Of a stretch of DNA of 64,000 nucleotides, positions 28,401 to 40,400 are shown in pieces. The position numbers and the translations under genes are program-made. This stretch comes from Deroplatys truncata. Taxonomy: Eukaryota; Arthropoda; Insecta; Mantodea; Mantidae. The notes under the pieces were generated by a model that made no database searches, had not been told where the DNA came from, and was given only the letters and a program-made list of their open reading frames with translations. The number at the start of each line of letters is the position of its first letter. Within the stretch, counting starts at the first letter, position 1. Where the stretch lies: assembly GCA_030765065.1 (NCBI GenBank), contig CM060975.1:105668094-105732093 (forward strand), in the 5' to 3' direction.

Positions 28401-31400
28401 GGCATCTACTCGTGGTACTGGCGAGGCAACAACAGAACTAAATGTGCCAGATCGCAGGAGTGAAGGTTGGCGCGCATGGTAACGCCTCTGGGCTTCAGCG
28501 AAGGAGAGTTTTTCCTTTGCCCGGATCTCCTGGATCGCCTTCTCGTCCAAGTACCGCGGACAGTCGGCAAATGACGCAGAATGGGACCCTTTGCAGTTAA
28601 CGCAGACGGGGGCTGTGGAACAGGTACCTTCGTGTGACGGCTGGCTACATGAGGCACAGATGGTAACGGCACTCTTACAGGAGACTTGCGTATGCCCAAA
28701 ACGTTGGTATTTGAAACAACGCAGAGGTCTAGGTATATACGGCCTCACAGAAATCCGTTCGTACCCTGCGGAAATGCTCGTGGGCAGATCGACGCCATCA
28801 AATGTTAGAAACAGGGTACGAGTGGGTACCAATACGCCGTCGCGTTTGGCCTGCACTCGATGGACCGCTGTCACCTTCTGGTCTGCAAGATATTCTACCA
28901 GGTCCTCGTCCGATATACCATCGAGGCTATGGGTGGTAATGACGCCTCGACAGGAATTCAATGTGCGGTGCTTCTCGACACGGATGGGATAGCCATGGAG
29001 AAGCGTAGCGCGCAACAAGGTCTTACTTTGCTGATCGGATTTCGTTTGAGCTAATAAGGAACCATTCCGTAGACGAGTGCAGGACTGAACCGCACCAGCA
29101 ATAGCATCAATGCCCTTTTGAATGATGAAAGGGTTCACCTTCTCAAAACTTTGTCCTTCGGTTCGTGAAATGACCAAGTAACAACCAGTTGTCGGTGGTG
29201 TCACTTCTGTTACATAAACTTTTCGGCGCTTGTTGGTAGTAATGGAGGAAGGGTGCTCCATAGCGACATAAATCCTCCACCATTGCAACCGTCTCCGACC
29301 TTGGGCTCTGACTTCCCAGGCGTTACCCCGGCTTGGGTGAGTGGCCTATCTATACCAGACTCACCCCTGGGTCACACCTCCCAGAACATAGACAGAGGGA
29401 CCCAATCGCCGTCAGAAGTCAGCAGCTCATGCAATGACCCCCCCCCCGCGGGACTGCAGTTGAACAGCGGATACAAACACATACCCTACATGACGACCCC
29501 GGGTGGTGGGGATGACGCCATTACCCACTCACCCAGCTGCGCACCCCGTGCGCGGGTATCCGTCAGGCTGTGTCCACGGAGGATTTAAATAAAAAGATAA
29601 AAGAAACTAAAACTGTGTAGGCGTTTCGCACGCAAGGTAGGCCGGCGAAGAAGTAAAATAGAGGCGTAAATGAATGAACGTGGGGCGAAATGCGCAGAAA
29701 TAGAGGAGAAGAAAGAAACGATAGTGAGGTGCGGTATGAATGGAATGCAAAGAATGCACGAGAGCCTACCTTGTGTCCACTGGTCACAAGAAGAACCCAC
29801 CTCGACCGGATGGGGGTGAGGGGATGAATGTGGCGATGATTGGCTCGGGAACCCCCGGGTGCGCCAAAAACCCGTATTCACATAAGGTGAGCCCCTGAGG
29901 GGCGAGATCTTAGGCACTACTGGCTAAGGATTCCTATGTGATTTATTTATTTAATTAACTCTTACTATAAAGATTCACAGATGTATTATTTATTGTTCAT
30001 TTATACTAAAGACAGTTGCTTAATAAACTGTTTCATATATGAACAAGGCAAGTCAAATTATAACAACAAAGCTAATCAGATTGTTTCCATAGCACAGTTG
30101 GAAGAGCATCTGCTAGCTGTGTGAAGGACCCAGGGTTTGATTCCCAGCTGAGATCAAGACTTTTTTTTTTAACCAGAAAGGTTTTTCAGCACACACAAAG
30201 TTTGGTTTGTGAATGTGAGTGTGCCTCAGTGTGTGTAACCAATTATTTAATAACCAATTTGCATATATAATCATATTTCAGGATTATCACTGGGCAAATA
30301 TCTGAACGCACACATTCTGAACAATATAAACAGAATATGATGATTAATCTGGAGGAATTAGCAAAAACACATACAATAGTATAAAAAAAAATTACAATAA
30401 AAGGATTGTTCGTATTATAGGCCCTTATTCAGAGAGCGGATTTTTGTTAAAGCAAGAGGTGTGGAACTAAATTCCATCTCTTCAAATTTACTGATAAACG
30501 TTTCTGTCTCCATCTTGTAAAATCAATACCTGCAACCTTGAATCGATATTCACTTGTTATCGAAGTGTTATCTCAAATATGGATCGAGAAATTCATTTAT
30601 CACATTTTTATTTTCTTTCGTATGCATCTAAATATTAAATATTTATTGTGTATCTAAATGTCGTAGAAAAACTATTGTATGCAACTCTCGTATAATGGTT
30701 ATTAAGATGCTCTTGTGATGTTTTCGATGCTCACTTGCATTGAAAATTACTTGTCACTCGCATCTTAATAACTCCCATTACAGGATCATTGCATAAATAT
30801 CTCCCCATGGTCCTTTTGGGTTTGTTATTTTCATATATCTTTTCCAAATCTGACAATTACACTTGCATAATTTTGAACTTCTAGCAATTTGCATCATTTA
30901 CATAGCACCTGAGAGCAATGACACAAGTCATGGACAGCAGTTATCTGTAGAAATTGAAGCCCTCATTTTCACTTACATTTTGTGGATGCTAATTGCCTGC
31001 ATTATAAAGAGGCACTTTACCTCAACATGAAAAGTTAGCTAATGCACACTGAACCAAGAAATCAAGGACGTGGTTACATGAAAATGGCAATCTTTTTATT
31101 CGCTTATGTGTTAGCATTGTGCTTGCAAAAACAGGCTATCAGTTTTTAAAAATATAAGTTTATGCTTAATCTATTGCAGAAACTGCAATCCATCCTTTCC
31201 GAGTTTGGCTAGCCTCAAGCAAATCTTTGTGATGAGATACAAAGCTTATAATTTTATGATGTTTCATTGAAAACATACCATTACATTTTGTTATAGCAAA
31301 ATTGGGCTCACTTATCAGGTTACTCAGGAGGCTGTGCAGATGGCATTACTGTGCAAGTATTACTACTTTATTCCTGTGTAAGCTATAAACTATGAATTCT

Positions 31401-34400
31401 TTTACTGGCATTTGCAAAGGTTGACTTTTCTTTGTTTTAATTCAATGATGGTTAACCTGTCTTATTGAGTACCCATTCAATTATACCTACATCATGGTAC
31501 ACATGAAGGATTACTGATACACTAATGGTAATATGTATTAGCTAAGGCTTCATATTGTTGCAAAACATCAGTGAACTTCTTCACTCTCCCTTTCTCATAT
31601 TTAAGTTTGAGAAAATTGGCCCTATAACTCTTTCGCCATCTTTTAGGTTTCTTAGCCTGAACACTTCCTGTGGCCTGAAATTTATTGTAAAATTCAAGAA
31701 TTGTTGTACGGCCTGCAACTTTTACACCTGGAAATCTTTCTGCAAATTGTACTTTCACTTGGCGAGCTGAGTTAACACATACGAATCATAAATAAATACA
31801 CGCTGTGCAGTAGTAAACATATACTGAGCCATAGTATACTTTGTGACTAAGTACAGAACAAAATAATAAATAACTCGTAATAACTGAACTACATCACATC
31901 ACCGTCAACTCAATACTGCATTTCACACTGCAGAACATGCGATAGTATTACTTACAAATGTTTGTTTACATCACGTGTGTTGAAGCCATCTTGTGACGTC
32001 ATTCGTTGGTTTGGTTCGTAGCTCCATCTGGCGTAGCAATTTGTATCAGTTTTGAAATAATTTATTTTAAATGTTCTCCGGCTAGCTATTTGGGTCGAGA
32101 ATGTATCTCTTGCAGGGTGTGAATCGGAAAGGAATCTTTTATCCAGAAATTATACTTAATGAAGAAATTGGTTTTATAACTTTTATTGTCGAACACGTTC
32201 ACTAACACTTTTTACATATTGATATAGATACTCGCCAAACTGAAACTGTTTGTAATAACTTCTTACTTATCACTTTTAACTATGTATTTCAACTTTGTGT
32301 AGAATTAACTTTATAATAATTCTCGTAATTATGCTGCGTGTAACTTGACGAACTGAAGGACTGACTGACGATGAACTGAGAGACCGACGTGTAGTGTGTT
32401 GAGAATTCTGTTGAACTGGGGGTCGATCTATCTCGGACCTGGCTTATATACTCCCACTCCTCGACATGCCTAAAGATTATAAATGAACTGCTATTGGCTA
32501 ATAAAACGCGCCAACATTAGCGTCTATTTTAATATCCAATGAAAACCACGAATACATATTGCTTTAGGAAATGTTCTAGAAGCTTCTACCGAAAAGGCGC
32601 GAAACATTACGTAACTTCCTTGTTCCCGGTAATGATAAACAACTCACCCCATCGCTGCATTATTGCGTTATTATTGACAGTTTCAGTAAAGCCGTATATT
32701 ATTATTTACCAATAATAATTACAATTAATAAACCTCTGAAATCAATGTCACATAAAAATACATATTCATATTACAATCATTATTTACATTTAAGTAATTT
32801 GTGATACAAATTACCGTATCAAACAAAACCACATTAACAGCATGACTTTGTTTATAGCAGCAGTGTGTTATCATGTTTCCACATGCCCAGCGGAAAAACG
32901 CTGCGCAGCCAATATTGTTCAAGTACCCCTTCATGACAAAAAAATTGGTGTATGGTGTGCCATGAGCGGGGAAAGGGTTATAGGGCCAATTTTTTTCGAG
33001 TCAATAGTCGATACCCGTACATATGTGAACACAATTTTGCCTCTTTTTTTTTTTTTTTAAAGAGAATTAACAGCCAGGGAGCGTGATTTTGCCTTTTTTC
33101 AACAGCTTATACAGCCAATATTTCGATGAGAACAATTGAAAGTGCGTTTGAGGACAGAATTATTAGTAGAGATTTGTGGCCCCCTCGTCCTCCGACTTAA
33201 CCCCCTGTGATTTCTATCTCTGGGGTAACTTAAAACAAAGTGTACAAGACAAACCCACACACACTGGAAGAATTAAAACAAAATATCTACCAGAAGATTG
33301 CCAGCATTTCTCAACTTGAACTACGGTGAGTGATGGATAGTTTTCTAAAGAGGTGCCAAAAACGTATGGACGACGACACTGGCCAGTTTCAGCATCTCCT
33401 TTCATAAAGTTGGTAAGTAAAGCCTTTAAAAGTAGTTTTAAAAATGTCGTATGGTTTCATTCGCACCTTTCTATGATAGCGGCAGATGGCAACGAGGACA
33501 CGGACAGGAAAAATGCAGCGCAGCCGGTTCATAGTTTTTTGGCTCTCTCTGTTTTATATTGATCAGAAAATGCTACAGTTAGAAAAAGGTTGATTCAGAG
33601 GACTGAAAAATTCAATGCCATAGCTGGGATTTGAACTGTGGATCTCCCGGTTTCCATCTGGTTGCTCTAACCACTGAGCTACCATGACAACATGTTGGTA
33701 GGACATTAAATTCTCCAGTTGACTTGCATTTTCCTAGTAAACCACAAGGAGATATCAAATTATTTTAAGATGACTTACCCCAATGGCAACTTACAATGTC
33801 GCAAAGTACTTTTAAGTACCAAGCTTCATTAGTGCAGCCTCTATCAGGCCAATTTTGAAATGACATTAAATTTAAAATGTGTAAAATGTTCAGTGCAGTA
33901 AATGTATAAAAATTAATATAAAATAAACTTTTTTATAAGTATCTTTGAAGAACTGATAGCTTTCTGTCACACATGCTGAAGTTCTTACTGGTACCACAAT
34001 AAACATGTATTAAAGCAAAGAACACCACTTCCTAGGCTATTCACAGAGTTCTAGTCCATATTTTATGCTTCATAACATGAACTATATATATATAAAAAAA
34101 AAAACTCACAAAAAATGGGAAACTTATGTCCTCCAGCCATGGAATATGAATACGATAAACAAGTAGCTTATGATGGGGACGATGGCCCAGGAAATAAGTT
34201 TTACATATTTTTAATCTAAGTGAAGCTCAGAGTGATGTGTTGACTTATATGTGATTTCAATGTATTAGTGTACTTTGTTATGGTACTTTCAATTAAATGG
34301 TTTTTAATTTTAAAGAGTTATCTGAGGGAGTTGAATTTACAATTCATGTTGTCCATTACTGAATGTTTGCGTGAAATGTCTACTGGTTTCTAAAGTGCTG

Positions 34401-37400
34401 GTGCAGATTTAAACTTTGATTGCATGCTATACATTTTATTGCAGCTCAGTGAATGGGGACCAGGATTATGATCAATAAAGACAAATGAGCTCTGGCCTGT
34501 CATAGCACAGTACATTCAGTCTGTTGTTTTAAGTTGCAATATAATGCAATAGAATTTAGTGCTTTGTCATGTTTGTAGAGAAACTCTAACATTTAGAATC
34601 TTCCCACAAAGCTGTAAAAACACCTCCTTTGCTGTAAAGTGGTATAAAGACCTCTGCTCCTAAACATTTTATGGGCAGAACATAAAAGCTCACGAGTATG
34701 TAAATGTATTAATACTTTGTATTATAATATCTCATTAACAGCTGTGATTTGCTGGCTTATGGTTATTGGTAAATGCTCGTTATGCAATGCGTATCACATT
34801 AAATAGGCTAACTGTAGGTTTGTTAACATGGCATTTGTAATCTGGTATGCTGGCAATGCTTCTGTATGTGATAATTATGTGGAAACTTGTAGCATTAGAG
34901 CTTCAAAGTGTTCTGTTTGAGCCTATGGTCTGATTGGCTATGATATAAGCTAAACATTTTATTAAATTAGTATGATAAGCTTAGACTAAGGGCCGGCTCT
35001 ACAATGTCCCGATAAGCTTGCCTATAGTCACTCTCCAAAAAATTTTTCTGGCTGATAAGCAACCTCTTGTTCTACAATCACATGGCTTCCTCTGGATAGC
35101 AGCCCTATAGGATAAGCTGTGATTCGTTAAATTTGCCATTCTGAATTCAATGGAAGTGCACCACTGGGGAATTCATAAACTAGAAGACAACCAAGAATTA
35201 TCTAGCAAAGCAGACAACAACAAATAAAAGTTTGTCATGTGGTTTCTTTTGCTGTCATTTTAGAATATAATGGAAGTGAAGCAGAGCTCAGAACTTCACA
35301 TATGATGTCCGTGAAAGACTGTTACACTTTGTAGAAACATATAAGATGGCACGAGAATAAAGGTGTGGTGCAGTAACCTGGTAGGGATAAAATGCTGGGA
35401 GACTATTGCATCAGAGTTCAGATAACCTTACCTCTGTGTTGGTGACTATTTACTGATGTATTTCTTGTGAAGTTTATGCTCCTTCTGCTAAACCGAAATG
35501 TATACTACAAGGTGTGTTTTTAACATAAGTACCAATAATTTTTAAAAAAGGACATCATTATTTTGCAAATACTTTATCATGCAGTACCTTATATTACTTC
35601 TCCACATTCGTCCTCCACGGTCTTGGAGTACCATGCTAGCCTCTGGTTTCTGAGGTGGCACATTCAAATCCGGTGGAGGGTGATGGATTTTTTTTGGATG
35701 TAAAAATCCTTAGCATTGCTTCCTTCAAAAGGGAAGTAAAGCCAGTGGTTTCACATTGTAGATTTATGGCGTGTAAAGGAACCTCAAGCCTGATAAGGAG
35801 GCCTCTGAGCAAAATTTCTGGTCTTTACGCCCAATATAGAATGGGATGATAAGGACCATAGTAGTTAAAAAGCGTCCATAAATAAAACTCAATTTAATTT
35901 TTTTACTAGTCACCACCGTTATTCAGGCAGTCATAATGGGAAACCCGTTGCCTTTATCAAAGAACAATGCTGCCTTGATGAAAGCCAAGTCCGCACTTCT
36001 TGTTTCACATCATAATCATTGAAATGTTTTCCATCAAGGAATTTCTTCAGATGAAGAAACAGATGAATATCGCTTGGTGCCAATTTGGACTTTAGGGAGA
36101 GTGGTCAAATTGTTCCCAACCAAATAATGCAATTAGATCTCGAGTTTGTTTGGCTGTATGTGGCTGGGCATTGTTTTCCCATAAACTTCACACAATTGGC
36201 AAAAAATGTGTGCTGGCCTAACATTTCTCACATTCAAAAATGAATCACTGATCTGACTACACATGAAAAATCAGGTACAGTAGGGACGATGGTCCTGTGC
36301 CGGTGAAGGCTCGATACGCACTGGTTATCTGTACAGTGAGCGAGCCCCCAATTCTCGGGCATGCACAGTAAGTGCCATCGCTTCAGTTTAGCGGTAGCAG
36401 TAGTTCGAATAACAGCTCTCTTGTCAGCCGTCTGTTGATGCTGATGATGTCTGTAGGGGCATCATTTCAGTTTCTGCATTGGGGGCCAAGATTGCTTGGA
36501 GCAGTTTCACAAATGTTCATGTGGATTGTAATGATATATATAATGTTTTATTTCTTAAATGTGAAATATTGCTATTAATAGTACAATTGTAATGTTTCAT
36601 TTGGTAGAGTAATAATGTTTCTCATAACCTAGGGGAGGGGGCTAATTGACCCCCTGCCCCCTAAATGACACCCCTTTGTTTCTGTAATTAAACTTGGATT
36701 GCATATAGTTATTGTATATTTTGGTGTGTTTATTAGAGGTTCTTGCCTTCTGCGACGTTTTATGTAAAAATAACAAAGGTTAATATAACACAAAATGATG
36801 GGGATAAATACAAAGCAATCGCTAATGGAAAAACTAATTCCTACCTTGCCTCTCAGATCTGTCTTGGTGATGCATAATACACCGTACCATAGTGTGCAGT
36901 TGGAAAAGGCCCCATCGCCTCATACCAAAATCCAATGCAGAACTTGCCCCATTCTATGAAAGGATGCTAAGTTTGGAGCTTTACAACCTAAGTAAGGGTC
37001 AAAACCTATTCTGAAAATTTACGTTGATAGTTTGTAGGCCATGCACACAATGTTCTCCAATTACCGCCCTAGTCTTCGGGGCTTAATCGAGTAGAACCAT
37101 CTGGGCTGATATAAAGCAATGGGTAGCTTGGTAGAACACCCTTTTAAACTACATGATGTTATTGTTTAAGCTTAGCTAACAACATGTTGACATTAGCGTA
37201 GAAAAGTGGGAAAATGCCTCTTAACACATTAAGTAGGAAGACAAATACATTGAAGAACAACAAGACCTGTTTGAAAATGTCTTAGAAGGTTCTGTAATCC
37301 AGGTTAGGAAATATAGTGACAGCGAACGAGAAGACTGATGACGATGAAAGGGAAAGTCTTGCAGAAGAAAACGATGGTGGTGATATGTCTGGTGTAGTGT

Positions 37401-40400
37401 GTTTATCACACTAATAAAGCCTCGGCTAGTTTACAATGCATTTACGTGACAAGGTTTGTGTATAATGTGTAAATATAAAAGAATGATACAGCAATCTGAT
37501 AAGTGAGAATAAACCAGCCAATGTAGTGGTGTGGTGTTGTATGTTTATGTCGTATCAGCAAAGTCCCACATCTTTCAGCAGGTAGGCAGACAGAGAGCTG
37601 CCTGGCGTTAGACATAGACTCTCTTCAGTGCGCGAGGAAACAAGGTCATCAGCACAGAACCATCGTCCCTACTGTAAGCCATCTAGTCTTTTATAAAGCC
37701 AAGCTTACAAATTTTGTCTTTGTTCAATGTTTGGAAACACAAATCTGCGCAAGCTAAGCCTCCCAAATAGGACGGAATGTCAACTTTTGAAGTCTTCCAC
37801 TAACAACTGATGGTCAGCAGAGGAGGATGCCAACCAGTTAATAGCCAGCTTTCGGGGATGGGCAGCAAAAATTCTGAATGTGATTTCATCAGTGGTGTCC
37901 AGAGACATCTGGGAGTTCCTCGAAAACCGGTTTGGGAATCAGCCTATCATATTCAACACCAGTCAAAGCTACAGGGGTTATCCTGACAATTGAACAGCTG
38001 GTGAGTAAAGCTCTGGTGAACCTTCAGCTCAGTTTCGTATCCAGGAAGCTGCCTCTACTTTATCAACGGGATGGGAGGGTGTGTGATACTGAGATATGAC
38101 AGCATCTGATGCTGGTGATTACAAGACCATTCATGAGGAATGGACGGAGGCAGCCAAGCTAACAGCTGTACATATTTTGAAGACCGGGAGCATTTGATAT
38201 GACGGGGACAGAGGATCAACCCAAGGACATTGACGAAGATCTTGAAGCAGTGTGTTGGGGATATGGCCAGTAGGACACCTACTGAAGGGCTGTCCACACT
38301 AAGCCAAAGAGCAAGTGGTGCCTGCAGATGAACAGGATTGCGCAAGCTTAAGGAGGGAGCAGCTATTCCCATTGGAGATTAGGAGTATTTATTTGACACA
38401 ACAAAGGTAATCAACCCAGGGATGTCAAAGATGATTATCAAGTGGTCTGTGCTTAGGGGTATGGCCAGCCAAGCTCTTTTAATGAAGTACTGTCCACAGA
38501 GGAGTCAAGAGGTGTGACTAGTCAGGGTAACTAGGAAGGGTTGTCCATGACCAAGCTCATGAACAGGTGGGGAACGAATAAGGACCAGCACATGGTGAGG
38601 GACATGTCAGAGCCACCTTTGCCATCCCCTCGAGTGACACTGTGTGCCCTGGACAGAAGAATGGATGGCAGCCTTGTCACGGATGGTTGAATTCAAGGAA
38701 AACTGCAGCAAATACTAGCGGACAGGGGTGCAGCCGTAATCAGACCTGACATGGCAAAGGACTTGCCATCAAGGAAACTGGTCAGACTTACCAGACAGTG
38801 ATGGCATCAGGCGACACCTTGCTAATGGAAAAGGAGGTCCATTGGAGTTAACCCTGTGGTGGAGCATCATATGACTGTGGTTATTTGTTGCGGGGGTAGC
38901 TGCAGATGTGATCCTGGGACTGGATGCCCTTAAGAGCCATAGTGCAACAGTGGGCATCGGCAAGACAGCCATACGACTTGGCCAAGATGAGATGACGCTC
39001 CAGAGTCTAAAGGACATCCTGGGATCTGCAGGGTGACCCTGATAGAGGATGCGATCATTGTGCCCGCAAGATGCAAGCTAGCTGTGAGGATGGTTTGGGA
39101 GGCCAGTGGTCAAGGAACATCGTGGAAGGTCGTCATGATGTGCACGAAATGGCTCATCAATACATCCAGGTGGCAAGTGGCTGGATGAAGACTCATGACA
39201 AGCAGCCCAACAGCCAAGGTTTCCAGCAGGGCAATCTGGTGTGGCTGCATTGTCTTACCCGGTTAAAGAGGCTTTGTGCCAAGCTTCAACAACCATAGCA
39301 AGGAAAGTACCAAGTGGTGAAGAGGATCAACGATAAAGTATACCACATCTAGAGGTTGCCCCAAGGGAAGGTGCTGATGGCATACATAGAACATTTCATC
39401 TGCCATAACAGCGCTGAGGAGGAAAGCGACAATGTGCGCTACGTTCCTACAGACCGGTGGTGCGAGTGCCTACCAGCTGCTCATATGTATGCAACGATTT
39501 AGGCTAATGGCTGGCCACCCTCTAGAACAATAGCCGCTGTGTGCCATTTCCACACTCCAGAGGATTCCTTTTGGCCCTTTCTGGTAGGTTCTTATTCTCA
39601 AAAGTTTCGCTTTGTATGTGAAACCTATATAAGGGACTGCCGTCACCAGGTTGGGCAGTGTGTAAAGGTCAGTTGAGTTGAGTTCTGCTATAAGTGACAA
39701 AGTGAAAAGTGGACAGTGACGTTTAATTGTGAGTTGCAACCCAGGAGCCAGTTATGAGTCCTGCAGTTGAGTTGTGATTTGATTTAATGGATCAGTTGTG
39801 CTGTATTCTGAGTGTGTGCCAAAGTTATTCAAGTGTAATGTTTGCGCTACATTGAGTGCCTTGTGATAAATAAAGGGTATATTTGCAGTAACATGAGTGC
39901 TTTCCAAAATGCAAAGCTTCAAAAGCAGAACGCGTTTGCCTCTATGGATTTGATTTTTCACATGCACAGGAAAAGGACTTATAACACAATTATTGCTGTT
40001 GGTGAAACTGGCCCATAATCATCTATGTGACTAACCTCACATACTTTTCATAACTGCAATAGAAAGGGATCCATTCGTAAACACACCTTTTAATTATCAC
40101 TGATTAAACTAAGGTTTATTGTGCAATCTTTCACTTCATAACACGTAGAGAATCAAATAAGCTACATGTACAATCGCCAAATTCTCATCAACGTAATGTA
40201 AACAACACAGCTGATGCAGAACAAACATTTCAAATTCCAGAAGTGGGGTGAATTGTAGCAATTTATTGTGAGTGAAAAACTGCCCTCTAACTCCTTTCTA
40301 TTTCACAGTCTTAACCTGTAGAAGTGACAGCTGTACAAAGTGGCAACAGTAAATTTTTGGAAACACTTTATTATATACCATATGCCACCACTGGTAAGAA

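Larger units (their letters stand above)
23945..29902 (-). mobile_element. Full-length non-LTR retrotransposon with RNase H (I/Jockey-like LINE), 5.96 kb
   Basis: Bounded by perfect 12-bp target duplications cgagatcttagg at 23933-23944 and 29903-29914. On the minus strand it starts CCCCTCAGGGGCTCACC, has two ORFs separated by 37 bp, and ends in a short TCA/ATC microsatellite (CATCATCATCA) instead of poly(A). Zinc-knuckle ORF1, APE endonuclease, RT and RNase H fit the I/Jockey superfamily. It is much more GC-rich than its surroundings. It is the least decayed element in the window, broken only by a few single-base deletions. Confidence 0.93.

Noticed and set aside
28591-28992. 133-codon plus-strand gene opposite the GC-rich LINE ORF1
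   Set aside because: It is an antisense shadow of ORF1 in GC-rich sequence with no family match.
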